Shown: positions 56,023-64,000 of the stretch, piece after piece
Position numbering within the stretch: the first letter of the stretch is position 1
How the letters are laid out: every line of letters starts with the position of its first letter
Assembly: GCF_011694515.1 (NCBI RefSeq)
Contig: NZ_CP050192.1
Coordinates: forward strand, 3,097,301 to 3,161,300
Direction of reading: 5' to 3'
Source: Mycobacterium sp. DL592
GTDB taxonomy: Bacteria > Actinomycetota > Actinomycetes > Mycobacteriales > Mycobacteriaceae
DNA: 64,000 nt
Made by a program: the position numbers and the translations under genes
Notes under the pieces: generated by a model
Told to the model about the DNA's origin: nothing
The model's input: the letters and a program-made list of their open reading frames with translations, nothing else
Databases searched by the model: none

Positions 56023-56586
56023 TCACCAGGTGCTGGTGCGCAGAACGATCTCGGCGGCCAGCTGCGCGGTGGACTCGGCGGCATTGCGCCGTCCGGTGAA
56101 CTCCACCAACCGGTAGTCGCTGTAGACGTAGCGCTGGCTGGCTTTGGCCAGTGCGCGGGCCGCCGGGCTGCTGACCAGAGCGGTGGTGTTGATCTCGACC
56201 GGCGGGCAGTCCTCGTCGCGGATGACGCCGTGCTGATCGGGGACCCGGGGGTGGCCGCGGTCGATCACGATCAGGCCGGTGAAGCGGTCCAGGCGGGTGG
56301 CCGCGAGTTCCCAGGCCTGTTCGGCTCCGGCGCGGTCACCGACCAATACGCCCCAGCGCACATCGAGGGTGTCCAGCAGGCCGGTCACGGCCTTGGGATG
56401 CAGCCGCGGGTCGTGGCCGATGACGACAGTGCGGACCGACGCCGTGTGCAGGCGGTGACACACCGCGTCATAAGCGGCAGGTGCGTGCTGGGCAGCACCC
56501 AGCACGACTACGTACGGTCCCTTCTCCGGGCCTGTCACACTGACCTGCACGGGGAACCCGTCGACAGTCACCATCGTCGAAGGCAT
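56023..56586 (-). CDS. Short alpha/beta-hydrolase-fold protein without catalytic serine
   Basis: 187 residues. Hydrolase-like strands (VVVLGAAQHAPAAYDAVCHRL, TVVIGHDPRL) lead to VGDRAGAEQAW, where GxSxG would be expected; the Ser is Arg. The C-terminal part is short, with no lid. Probably inactive as a hydrolase, perhaps a binding or scaffold protein. Stops 2 bp from the convergent NAGGN synthetase. Confidence 0.65.
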   Translation of the reverse strand: MPSTMVTVDGFPVQVSVTGPEKGPYVVVLGAAQHAPAAYDAVCHRLHTASVRTVVIGHDPRLHPKAVTGLLDTLDVRWGVLVGDRAGAEQAWELAATRLDRFTGLIVIDRGHPRVPDQHGVIRDEDCPPVEINTTALVSSPAARALAKASQRYVYSDYRLVEFTGRRNAAESTAQLAAEIVLRTSTW

Positions 56587-56650
56587 TTCGCCACGCTACT
56601 CCGAAAGCGGAGTGCGGCGGGCCGTTTCGCGAACCTTAGTCGGCCGCTCC

Positions 56651-57319
56651 TCAGCGAGCCCTCATCTTGGCGGCCTGCTTGGCAAATGAATCCAAGAAGG
56701 TCTGTGGCAGAGCCGCTTTGGCGGGAACACCGGGATTCGGTGTGGGAAAAGCGCTTCCGAACACGGCCAGGGATCCGACATTCTGGAACGCCATGTACAC
56801 GCTGTTGGCCGCACCACCGAGCTGCATCGTCTGCTGGTACGCCAGCGCACCGTCGGGCGCACCGGCCAGCTTGGTGGTCGTGATCGGGATACCCGCCGAG
56901 GCGGTGTCGAAGAGGGCCTCGAACTTCGCGCAGCGTTCGGCGGCCGCCTGCAGCCTGTCCAGATCCAGATTCCACGACACGACGGTCATCAGCATGCGTG
57001 CGCCGTCGTAGCTCACCGCGTACTTGAGTGCGCTGCCCGGGCCGCGCTGCGCCGACTGGGCGATCACATTGGTCAGCGCGTTCGCGCAGCCTTCCGGCCG
57101 CGACAGCATCGACGGCGGAGCACCGGCCCCGTCGGGCTGGCCGGGCGTTTCGGTGATGCGGTCGAACTGGACACCGGGCGGGAAGTCCGCGGCGCCCAGC
57201 GCCACCTTGTCCAGCGTGGCACCCGGCCAGGTCGGGCTGCCCGCGACCGTGGATCCGCAGCCGGCCGCGACGAGGACGGTTACCGCGAGCATCGCGCTGC
57301 GCACTCCCCGGCGGGCCAT
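56651..57319 (-). CDS. Putative mycobacterial lipoprotein
   Basis: 222 residues. Signal peptide MARRGVRSAMLAVTVLVAAGC with lipobox VAAGC (Cys21). The mature part has the Cys of PEGCANALTNVI and CAKFEALF (likely disulfide) and no enzyme motif; it resembles mycobacterial LppX/sensor-type lipoproteins of unknown role. ATG 57319 follows cobQ by 10 bp; longer open frame upstream is antisense-like. Confidence 0.75.
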   Translation of the reverse strand: MARRGVRSAMLAVTVLVAAGCGSTVAGSPTWPGATLDKVALGAADFPPGVQFDRITETPGQPDGAGAPPSMLSRPEGCANALTNVIAQSAQRGPGSALKYAVSYDGARMLMTVVSWNLDLDRLQAAAERCAKFEALFDTASAGIPITTTKLAGAPDGALAYQQTMQLGGAANSVYMAFQNVGSLAVFGSAFPTPNPGVPAKAALPQTFLDSFAKQAAKMRAR

Positions 57320-57329
57320 GGTGACCAGG

Positions 57330-58871
57330 CTACCGACGCAGTGCCGTGGTGATCGTGGGCCGCCCTGGAGCGCCGCGGTCGAGCAGGGCCAGCAGGGCCT
57401 CGATGTCGAGGTGGCCGGCCAGCAGGTCGGCCATGACGTCGAGCTGGGCGTCACGGCGCGCGGACACGCTGACGTCGCCGGCGACCACGAATTCGTGCCT
57501 GCCCGCCGCCGCGGCGGCGGCGCGCAGCCAGTCCCGGCGCAGCTCGTCGTTGTCGAGCAGGCCGTGCCAGTGGGTGCCGAACACCGGGCCGCGCAGATAG
57601 CCGTGCGCGGTGCCGTCGACGTCGAACCAGGTGTCCTCGGTACAGCGGGTGAGCCGGCCGTGGTGGATCTCGTACCCCGACAGCGGAGCCTCCCAGCGGG
57701 CGAGCACCTTGTCGGCGGCGAACTCGACGTCGGCGTCGAGCAGTCCGAGCCCGGGCACCTCGCCGCTGCGGGTCTCCACGGTGTCGACGATGCGGCGGCA
57801 CAGCATCTGGAATCCGCCGCAGATTCCCAGCACCACACGACCCGAGCGGGCGTGCGACTCGATGGCCGCGTCCAGTCCCCGCTCGCGCAGCCACTGCAGG
57901 TCGGCGACAGTGGCCTTGCTACCGGGGATGACGACGACATCGGCGTCGGCCACCTCAGCGGGATCGGTGACCCACCCGACCAGCACCCCGGGTTCGCAGG
58001 CCAGCGCCTCGACGTCAGTGGAGTTGGAGATCCGCGGCAACCGGATCGCGGCCACCCGCAGCCACTGCTGCCCGCGCGGCGGGGCGGGCACGCCGATCAC
58101 CTGCCTGGCAACCACCGACACCGAGTCCTCGGCATCGAGCCACAGGTCCTCGCAATACGGCACCACCCCATAGGTGGGGCGCCCGGACAGCGCGGCGAGC
58201 TGATCGAGCCCGGGGGCCAGCAGTGCGGGGTCGCCGCGGAACTTGTTGACGATGAAGCCGGCGATCAGCGCCTGGTCTTCGGGTGCGAGCACGGCGACGG
58301 TGCCGAACAGGTGGGCCAGCAGGCCACCGCGGTCGATGTCGCCGACCACGACGACGGGCAGATTCGCCGCCCGGGCCAATCCCATGTTCGCCAGATCTGT
58401 TGCCCGCAGGTTGATCTCGGCTGGGGAGCCGGCGCCCTCGCACAGCACGACGTCGAACTCGGCTCGCAGCCCGGCCAGTTCGTCGGCCACCACACCGGCG
58501 AGCTGGTCGCGGTGTTCGATGTAGTCGACGGCGCTGACCTGCCCGACCGGCCGGCCGCGCACCACCAGTTGCGAGGTGCGGTCGCTGCCGGGTTTGAGCA
58601 GCACCGGGTTGAAGCGAATGCTGGGGGCCAGGCCCGCGGCGCGGGCCTGCATTCCTTGCGCCCGGCCGATCTCACCGCCGTCGACAGTGACCACCGAGTT
58701 GTTGCTCATGTTCTGCGCCTTGAACGGCGCCACCCGAATTCCCTTGCGCGCCAGCAATCTACACAGGCCGGCGACCACCATCGACTTGCCGGCATCGGAG
58801 GTGGTCCCGGCGATCAGCAGCGCCCCGCCGCTCACGTCCCCGCGCCGAGCGTGCGGTGTCGTACGCAACAC
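57330..58871 (-). CDS. cobQ: Cobyric acid synthase CobQ
   Basis: 513 residues. ATP-dependent amidation of the b, d, e and g carboxylates of adenosyl-cobyrinic acid. P-loop-like [42 protein letters not shown], and the amidotransferase Cys in [12 protein letters not shown] with SGYEIHHGR. The start could be GTG 58871 or the GTG at 58835 ([14 protein letters not shown]), which matches homologues better. It adds to the cobalamin genes near 20-24 kb although it is 34 kb away. Confidence 0.92.
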   Translation of the reverse strand: MLRTTPHARRGDVSGGALLIAGTTSDAGKSMVVAGLCRLLARKGIRVAPFKAQNMSNNSVVTVDGGEIGRAQGMQARAAGLAPSIRFNPVLLKPGSDRTSQLVVRGRPVGQVSAVDYIEHRDQLAGVVADELAGLRAEFDVVLCEGAGSPAEINLRATDLANMGLARAANLPVVVVGDIDRGGLLAHLFGTVAVLAPEDQALIAGFIVNKFRGDPALLAPGLDQLAALSGRPTYGVVPYCEDLWLDAEDSVSVVARQVIGVPAPPRGQQWLRVAAIRLPRISNSTDVEALACEPGVLVGWVTDPAEVADADVVVIPGSKATVADLQWLRERGLDAAIESHARSGRVVLGICGGFQMLCRRIVDTVETRSGEVPGLGLLDADVEFAADKVLARWEAPLSGYEIHHGRLTRCTEDTWFDVDGTAHGYLRGPVFGTHWHGLLDNDELRRDWLRAAAAAAGRHEFVVAGDVSVSARRDAQLDVMADLLAGHLDIEALLALLDRGAPGRPTITTALRR

Positions 58872-58908
58872 GCCGCTGACCGCGTACGAGGACGCACACT
58901 CACCACCG

Positions 58909-59769
58909 CTATGGGGCCAGGGTCAGGATCTCGGCGCCGTCGTCGGTGACCACCAGGGTGTGCTCGAACTGCGCCGTCCACTTGCGGTCCCTGGTCGCCA
59001 CCGTCCAGCCGTCGTCCCAGATCTCGTAGTCCAGTGCGCCGAGGTTGATCATCGGCTCGATGGTGAACGTCATCCCCGGTTCGAGAACGGTTTCCACATT
59101 GGGCTGGTCGTAGTGCAGCACCACCAGGCCGTTGTGGAAGGTGGTGCCGATGCCGTGTCCGGTGAAATCGCGAACCACGCTGTAGCCGAAGCGGTTTGCG
59201 TATGCCTCGATGACCCGGCCCACCGCCGACAGCGCCCGGCCGGGCTTAACGGCCTTGATGGCTCGCATGGTGGTCTCGTGCGTGCGCTCGACGAGCAGGC
59301 GATGCTCCTCGGCGACGTCACCGGCCAGGAAGGTGGCGTTGGTGTCGCCGTGCACACCGTGGATGTAGGCGGTGACGTCGATGTTGACGATGTCGCCGTC
59401 CTCGACGACGGTCGAGTCCGGGATGCCGTGGCAGATGATCTCGTTGAGCGAGGTGCAGCACGACTTGGGGAAGCCCTTGTAGCCCAGCGTCGACGGGTAG
59501 GCGCCGTGGTCGACCATGTACTCGTGGGCGATGCGGTCCAGTTCGTCGGTGGTCACCCCGGGGGCCACAGCCTTACCGGCCTCGGCCAGCGCACCGGCGG
59601 CGATCCGGCCGGCGATGCGCATCTTCTCGATCACCTCGGGGGTCTGCACCCACGGCTCGGAACCCTCCTGGACCGTCGGCTTCCAGACATACTCCGGACG
59701 CTCGATCGACTTGGGCACTGGCAGGGTCGGCGAAACCACTCCGGCACGAAGAGCGCTGCGTACGGTCAT
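58909..59769 (-). CDS. mapB: Methionine aminopeptidase (type Ic, with N-terminal PxxP extension)
   Basis: Removes N-terminal Met from nascent proteins. 286 residues; N-terminal extension [14 protein letters not shown], then metal ligands in [18 protein letters not shown] (Asp), GHGIG (His), TIEP (Glu) and QFEHTLVV (Glu). ATG 59769 is chosen because TAGGCT (59776-59781) ends 6 nt upstream; this -10 contains the stop codon of the preceding gene. Equivalent to Rv2861c. Confidence 0.94.
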   Translation of the reverse strand: MTVRSALRAGVVSPTLPVPKSIERPEYVWKPTVQEGSEPWVQTPEVIEKMRIAGRIAAGALAEAGKAVAPGVTTDELDRIAHEYMVDHGAYPSTLGYKGFPKSCCTSLNEIICHGIPDSTVVEDGDIVNIDVTAYIHGVHGDTNATFLAGDVAEEHRLLVERTHETTMRAIKAVKPGRALSAVGRVIEAYANRFGYSVVRDFTGHGIGTTFHNGLVVLHYDQPNVETVLEPGMTFTIEPMINLGALDYEIWDDGWTVATRDRKWTAQFEHTLVVTDDGAEILTLAP

Positions 59770-59778
59770 GATCAAAGC

Positions 59779-60354
59779 CTAGCGGCGACGCAGCAGTGGG
59801 CGCTTGGGGCCGCGCACGTTGACCATGCCCATCACCACCCGGCCGGTGAGCACCACGTGCGGGCTGCCCTCGGCGGGCGCATCCTTGCGGCGGTCGCGGG
59901 CACTACCGCCGTAGACGGTGACATCGTCGATGGAGGCGCTGGCGCCCTCGGGCAACCGCAGGTCCAGCGAGCCGCGCACCAGGTCCAGTTCGATCACCAC
60001 GACCGGGCCGGCGAAGCGGGCGTTGGTCAGGTCGAGTTCGACCGACCCCACCCGGCGCACCAGGGCCAGCCGAGTAGGTACCGTCCACTCCCCCTGCCGC
60101 TTGAGCGAGCCGAGCCAGCCGCGCAGTTCCACCCGATCGGCGGCCGAGGTGACGATGGCCCCCGGCCCGGGCAGGTCGTCGACCAGGACGTCGAGCTCAG
60201 TGCGCATCCGGGCCGCCGACACCTGCGCGGAGCGCTCCTCGAACTCGCCGATGTCGATCAGCCCGAGGGCGACGGCGTTGTGCAGCCGCCGCAGAGTCCC
60301 ATTGCGGTCGGCGTCGGAGACCCGCATCGCGGGCGTGTTGTCGATTCCGGTCAT
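59779..60354 (-). CDS. DUF1707 domain protein (Rv2862c-type)
   Basis: 191 residues from ATG 60354. N-terminal DUF1707 (MRVSDADRNGTLRRLHNAVALGLIDIGEFEERSAQVSAARMRTELDVLVDDL), then a beta-rich half of the liaF-like type (VELDLTNARFAGPVVVIELDLVRGSLDLRLPEG). No signal peptide or membrane helix. Function unknown; DUF1707 proteins occur across actinobacteria. Divergent from the Rieske gene. Confidence 0.8.
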   Translation of the reverse strand: MTGIDNTPAMRVSDADRNGTLRRLHNAVALGLIDIGEFEERSAQVSAARMRTELDVLVDDLPGPGAIVTSAADRVELRGWLGSLKRQGEWTVPTRLALVRRVGSVELDLTNARFAGPVVVIELDLVRGSLDLRLPEGASASIDDVTVYGGSARDRRKDAPAEGSPHVVLTGRVVMGMVNVRGPKRPLLRRR

Positions 60355-60415
60355 GACCTGTCCACGGTACCTGCGCAGCGCCGCACCCGATGGGCCTGCA
60401 TTAACCTGTCTCGCG

Positions 60416-60802
60416 ATGACTGAACTGACGCGGCGCACCGTCTTGATCGCGGGCGCGGTCGGACCGCTGGCGGCGTGCGGCACCTCGACCGACAAAGTGA
60501 AGCCCGCCAGCATGCCGGTGTCCGGTCAGGCCCTCGCCGGCACCGCCGACATCCCGGTCGGGTCGGGCAAGGTGGTCGGCGACACCGTCGTGACGCAGCC
60601 CGCCGCCGGGAAGTTCGAGGCGTTCATCGCCCGCTGCACCCACGCCGGCTGTGTGCTCCCGGGCGTGGAAGGCGACTCCATCAACTGCCCGTGCCACGGC
60701 AGCCGGTTCGGCCTGGACGGCGCGGTGCTGCGTGGGCCGGCGATGCAGCCTCTGACGCCGGTGAAGGTCACCGTGAAGGGCGGCCTGGTCGTCGCCGACT
60801 GA
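60416..60802 (+). CDS. Small Rieske [2Fe-2S] lipoprotein
   Basis: 128 residues. N-terminal TRRTVLIAGAVGPLAAC suggests Tat export and lipidation at Cys (lipobox LAAC). Rieske motifs CTHAGC and CPCHGS give two Cys and two His ligands plus the disulfide Cys pair. It is an extracytoplasmic electron-transfer protein, partner unknown. ATG 60416 follows TAACCT (60402-60407) by 8 nt, a leaderless promoter. Confidence 0.88.
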   Translation: MTELTRRTVLIAGAVGPLAACGTSTDKVKPASMPVSGQALAGTADIPVGSGKVVGDTVVTQPAAGKFEAFIARCTHAGCVLPGVEGDSINCPCHGSRFGLDGAVLRGPAMQPLTPVKVTVKGGLVVAD

Positions 60803-60805
60803 CGG

Positions 60806-61363
60806 TCACGGCGTCGTGCTGATCCCGCGGATGAAGATGTCGAGCATCTGGGTGATGTATTCGGGGCGCACCGGCGCATCGGCGAACACCACGTCGAACA
60901 GCGAGGCGCCGGAGAACATCCGGATCGCCTCCGCCGGGTCCACGTCGTCGCGCAGTTCGCCGCGCTCCTCGGCGCGGCGCAGCACCGTCGTCAGCTCGTC
61001 GAGGCGCACGCGCCAGTAGTCGATCCGGACGTCGGAGAGGTCGGCGTCACCGGATGCCGCCAGGAAGCGGTGCATCGAGCGCCGGCCCTCCGCAGTCTGG
61101 GACAGCGCCACCATGGACTGCACCAGCGCCATCAGGTCCCCGCGAAGGCTGCCCGTGTCCGGGATCGGCACCCGCTGCGCCGAGCTGCTGAGCTGGGCGT
61201 CGAGCAACAGCACCCGGCGATCACCCCAGTTTCTGGTGATCACGGTCGTGTCGACGCCCGCTCGGCGGGCGACCCGCTCCAGGGAGAAGGCGTCAATGCC
61301 CGAGGCGATCACCTCGGCCAGCGCGGCGTCGAGGATCGCCTGCTTGTCCACCCCGTCGTCCAT
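60806..61363 (-). CDS. TetR family transcriptional regulator
   Basis: 185 residues. N-terminal helix-turn-helix: IDAFSLERVARRAGVDTTVITRNWGDRRVLLLDA. The C-terminal ligand domain has no clear match. It lies 30 bp downstream of the penicillin-binding lipoprotein on the same strand and converges on the Rieske gene (3 bp gap). Target unknown; an acyl or drug ligand is typical of the family. Confidence 0.85.
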   Translation of the reverse strand: MDDGVDKQAILDAALAEVIASGIDAFSLERVARRAGVDTTVITRNWGDRRVLLLDAQLSSSAQRVPIPDTGSLRGDLMALVQSMVALSQTAEGRRSMHRFLAASGDADLSDVRIDYWRVRLDELTTVLRRAEERGELRDDVDPAEAIRMFSGASLFDVVFADAPVRPEYITQMLDIFIRGISTTP

Positions 61364-61393
61364 AAGGTCATCTAACCGGTCGCGGCGACGCGG

Positions 61394-63217
61394 TCAGGCC
61401 AGAAAGTCGGCAGGAAGTTCGTCAAGCATCATCTTGACCATCCGCACCGCATACTCCGAACTGCCGCCGCCGACGATCAGCGATGCGAATGCCATGTCAC
61501 CGCGGTAGCCGGTGAACCAGGCGTGCGAGCCGCCCGCGAACTCCGCCTCACCGGTCTTGCCGCGCACGTCGCCTGCGCCCTGGATGTCCTTGGCCGTTCC
61601 GTTGGTGACCACCAGCCGCATCATCTCGCGCAGTCCGTCGAGCATGGGCTGGCTGATCTGCGGATGGTCACCGGTCTCGGTGGTCTGCCGCCCGACGATC
61701 AGATGCGGCGTCGGCGTCTTGCCCGCGGCGACCGTGGCCGCCGCCAGCGCCATCCCGAACGGGGTCACCAGGACCTTGCCCTGCCCGAAGCCGTCCTCGG
61801 TGCGTTCGGCGAGGTTGACCGTCGGCGGCACCGTGCCGGTCACCGTGGTCAGGCCGTCAATCGTGTAGTCCTGGCCGATGCCGTACTGGGAGGCGGCCAC
61901 CGTCAGGGCGGTCGGCGGCATCCGGCTGGCCAGTTCGGCGAACGTCGTGTTGCACGAGTTGGCGAACGCCTTGGACATCGGCACGGTGCCCAGGTCGAAC
62001 TTGTTGTAGTTCGGGATGGTCCGGTCGCCGATGTCGATCTGGCCCGGGCAACCCAGCAGGGTGTTCGGGGTGGCCAAGTTGCGGTCGATCGCCGCGCCCG
62101 CGGTGATGATCTTGAACGTCGACCCCGGCGGGTAGAGGCCCGTGGTGGCTGCCGGGCCGTCGGCGTCGGCTGCCGCGTTCTGGGCGACGGCGAGGATCTC
62201 CCCCGTCGACGGCTTGATGACGACGATCATCGCCTTGCGGCCCTGGGTGTCGACGGCGTGCTGGGCGGCGTTCTGCACCGCGCGGTCCAGGGTGATCGAG
62301 ACCGACGGTGCAGGCTGGGGCGGCACCTCGTTGAGGACGTCGACGTCGTTGCCGTTCTGGTTGACGCTGACCACCCGCCAGCCGGCCTCGCCGTCGAGTT
62401 GGTCGATGACCGACTTCTTGACCTCGGTGATGATCGCCGGCGCGAACGAGTCGTCGGTGGGCAGCAGGTCGGCCTGCGGCGTGACGACCACCCCGGGCAG
62501 CGGGTCGAGGGCGCCGGCGACCTTGTCGTGGTCGGACGGGCGCAGGGTGATCAGGTCCAGCGGCCGGCTCGACGAGCTGGCCTGCTCGGCCAGGCGCTGC
62601 GGGTCGAGGGTGTTGTCGAACTGGCGCAGCTGGTCGACGACGATCCGCGCGGTGGACATCAGGTCGCCGCCGGCCTTGGCGGCGTCGAGCTGGTAGCGGT
62701 AGAGATTGCCGGGCACCAGCACGTCGCTGCCGCCGAGCTCGTTGACCGAGGCGCGCCGCGGAGGGTCGGCCCGCAAGGCGAAGGTCTGATGCTCACCGAG
62801 CTTGGGGTGCAGGTCGGTGGCGGCCCACCGGACGCGCCAGGTGCCCTCGTCGCGGATCATCTGCAGCACACCGTCGTAGGTCCACGTCCGCTTCTTCGGC
62901 AGCTGCCAGGTGAAGCGGTAGGTCACGCTGCCGGTGTCCTCGGCGTAGCGCGTGCTGAGAATCTGCGTGTCGAGACGTCTCGCCTGCAGTCCCGACCACG
63001 CCTCGTTGAGGGCGGACTGCGCGTCGGACGGCCGGTCGGACAGCTGGGCCGCCCCGGAGGTGTCGCCCTTGGCCAGGTCGGCGAGGAACTGCTGGGCTGT
63101 CGGCGCCGGACCGTCGGGGCGCGGGGTGCAGGCCGACAGCGTGGCCGAGGCAGCCACGACCGACAGCACCGACAGCGCGCCTGTGACTCGTGTTGCTAAT
63201 GAGGTGCAAGTAGCCAT
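61394..63217 (-). CDS. Class B penicillin-binding lipoprotein
   Basis: 607 residues, the PBP-lipo equivalent of Rv2864c. Signal peptide with lipobox LSAC (Cys30); MecA-like N-terminal NTF2 domain; transpeptidase motifs SxxK (PPGSTFKI), SxN (SCN) and KTG (GKTGEAEF). It crosslinks septal or polar peptidoglycan and is a beta-lactam target. ATG 63217 follows TAACAT by 8 nt (leaderless-type). Start and length agree with the M. tuberculosis protein as I recall it. Confidence 0.93.
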   Translation of the reverse strand: MATCTSLATRVTGALSVLSVVAASATLSACTPRPDGPAPTAQQFLADLAKGDTSGAAQLSDRPSDAQSALNEAWSGLQARRLDTQILSTRYAEDTGSVTYRFTWQLPKKRTWTYDGVLQMIRDEGTWRVRWAATDLHPKLGEHQTFALRADPPRRASVNELGGSDVLVPGNLYRYQLDAAKAGGDLMSTARIVVDQLRQFDNTLDPQRLAEQASSSSRPLDLITLRPSDHDKVAGALDPLPGVVVTPQADLLPTDDSFAPAIITEVKKSVIDQLDGEAGWRVVSVNQNGNDVDVLNEVPPQPAPSVSITLDRAVQNAAQHAVDTQGRKAMIVVIKPSTGEILAVAQNAAADADGPAATTGLYPPGSTFKIITAGAAIDRNLATPNTLLGCPGQIDIGDRTIPNYNKFDLGTVPMSKAFANSCNTTFAELASRMPPTALTVAASQYGIGQDYTIDGLTTVTGTVPPTVNLAERTEDGFGQGKVLVTPFGMALAAATVAAGKTPTPHLIVGRQTTETGDHPQISQPMLDGLREMMRLVVTNGTAKDIQGAGDVRGKTGEAEFAGGSHAWFTGYRGDMAFASLIVGGGSSEYAVRMVKMMLDELPADFLA

Positions 63218-63319
63218 TGGGGCAGATGTTATGAGTCTGTGACCCCGATCGGTCGGAGGCGCACCGTGGCCGACACAGCGAAGTGCCGATGAAAACCGAA
63301 TAGCGGCAACAAGAACCCG

Positions 63320-64000
63320 TCAGTCGAGCAGGACGGTCGCGAACATGCCGACCTCGGCGAAACCGACCCGCGCGTAGGCCGCGCGAGCCACGGTGTTGAA
63401 GCTGTTGACGTACAGGCTCGCAATCCGCCCGCTGTCGACCACCGACGCGGCGACGGCAGCGGTGCCTGCGGTGCCCAGCCCGCGGCCACGCCACTCCGGG
63501 TGCACCCAGACCCCCTGGATCTGGCCGACCACCGGCGACTGCGACCCCACCTCGGCTTTGAACACCACCTGACCGTGCTCGAAGCGGGCGAACGCGCGCC
63601 CGGCGGCGATCAGGCTGGCGACCCGGCGGCGGTACCCCCGGCCGCCGTCACCGATCCGCGGGTCGATACCGACCTCGCCGATGAACATGTCGATCGCGGC
63701 GACCAGGTAGGCGTCGAGTTCGTCGACCCGCACCCGGCGCACGGCAGGGTCGACCCCACACGACGGCCGCGCGCCGATGGCCATCAGCGGCTGGCGGTCG
63801 CGCACATCGCGCGCCGGGCCCCACGCGTGCTGCAACCGGTCCCACATCGGCAGCACCAGCTCGGCCCTGCCGACCAGTGACGAGCAGCGCCGCGCGGTGC
63901 TCATAGCCTTGTCGGCGAACGCGAACAGATCGGCCTGCGAGCCGCGCAGCGGAATCAGGTTCGCCCCGGCGTAGCACAGGGACTCCTCGGCGCGCCTGCG
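63320..64000 (-). CDS. GNAT acetyltransferase, Rv2867c-like (5' end outside window)
   Basis: Acetyltransferase-like protein whose N-terminus lies beyond the window; about 226 residues are present. The reading frame is open to the edge, and SLCYAGANLIPL continues upstream of the internal ATG at 63904. Acetyl-CoA motif QIQGVWVHPEWRGRGLGTAG; also SLYVNSFNTVARAAYARVGF. The M. tuberculosis homologue is about 284 residues. Confidence 0.9.
   Translation of the reverse strand, partial: RRRAEESLCYAGANLIPLRGSQADLFAFADKAMSTARRCSSLVGRAELVLPMWDRLQHAWGPARDVRDRQPLMAIGARPSCGVDPAVRRVRVDELDAYLVAAIDMFIGEVGIDPRIGDGGRGYRRRVASLIAAGRAFARFEHGQVVFKAEVGSQSPVVGQIQGVWVHPEWRGRGLGTAGTAAVAASVVDSGRIASLYVNSFNTVARAAYARVGFAEVGMFATVLLD

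Overview
The window is high-GC actinobacterial DNA. Gene content and order point to a Mycobacterium (probably rapid-growing or environmental, Mycolicibacterium-like) chromosome. From memory the backbone follows the M. tuberculosis Rv2831-Rv2867c block: echA16, dinF, nrnA, rbfA, infB, ylxR, nusA, rimP, Rv2843/Rv2844, proS, efpA, cysG, cobB, cobO, chelatase, GNAT, mqo, Rv2854 hydrolase, mtr, SDR, aldehyde dehydrogenase, glutamine amidotransferase, glnA4, mapB, Rv2862c, lipoprotein PBP and the Rv2867c acetyltransferase. Accessory blocks are inserted in that backbone.

Layout. 1-8.3 kb: end of an enoyl-CoA hydratase, dinF, then the minus-strand translation operon rimP-nusA-ylxR-infB-rbfA-nrnA; infB has a single-base frame break near its 5' end. 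8.4-16.1 kb: two small ferritin-like proteins, proS, a pterin-dehydratase/VOC fusion, a degenerate ABC ATPase with a YhgE/Pip membrane protein, and an NCS1 permease. 16.1-19.4 kb: two EfpA-type MFS exporters in tandem, with a 29-bp tandem repeat over the stop codon of the second. 19.4-32.2 kb: cobalamin genes (cysG, cobB, cobO, chelatase), mqo, a hydrolase, mtr and a cobalt ECF transporter cbiMNQO behind an ArsR gene; in M. tuberculosis nicT occupies this position. 32.2-39.8 kb: a copper/redox island with a zinc-finger membrane protein, a Met/His-rich DUF5134 protein, a CopD-CtaG fusion, a WhiB3-like protein, CopZ, a copper P1B-ATPase, SigC and a four-helix membrane protein. 39.8-46.6 kb: a gamma-glutamylation catabolic operon (glnA4-puuD-like-ALDH-SDR-GntR) divergent from an APC permease.

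46.7-52.2 kb: a minus-strand operon behind a TPP-type riboswitch, encoding a YkoEDC thiamine-precursor ECF transporter, a P-loop kinase-like protein, an NMT1/THI5-fold protein with no export signal and a rhodanese. 52.5-56.0 kb: the amidotransferase and synthetase for the osmolyte N-acetylglutaminylglutamine amide. 56-64 kb: a broken alpha/beta hydrolase, a lipoprotein, cobQ, mapB, a DUF1707 protein, a Rieske lipoprotein, a TetR regulator, a penicillin-binding lipoprotein and a truncated GNAT gene.

Several layers cross gene boundaries. Many starts have a TANNNT -10 box 6-8 nt upstream, the signature of leaderless mycobacterial transcripts. Long palindromes occupy convergent junctions, and two of them (9.4 and 33.0 kb) are clearly one repeat family. 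Most operon genes overlap by 4 nt (ATGA/GTGA), implying translational coupling. The most novel candidates are the riboswitch-controlled thiamine-precursor operon with its Cys-containing leader ORF, and the SigC-copper island with a possible membrane anti-sigma factor.
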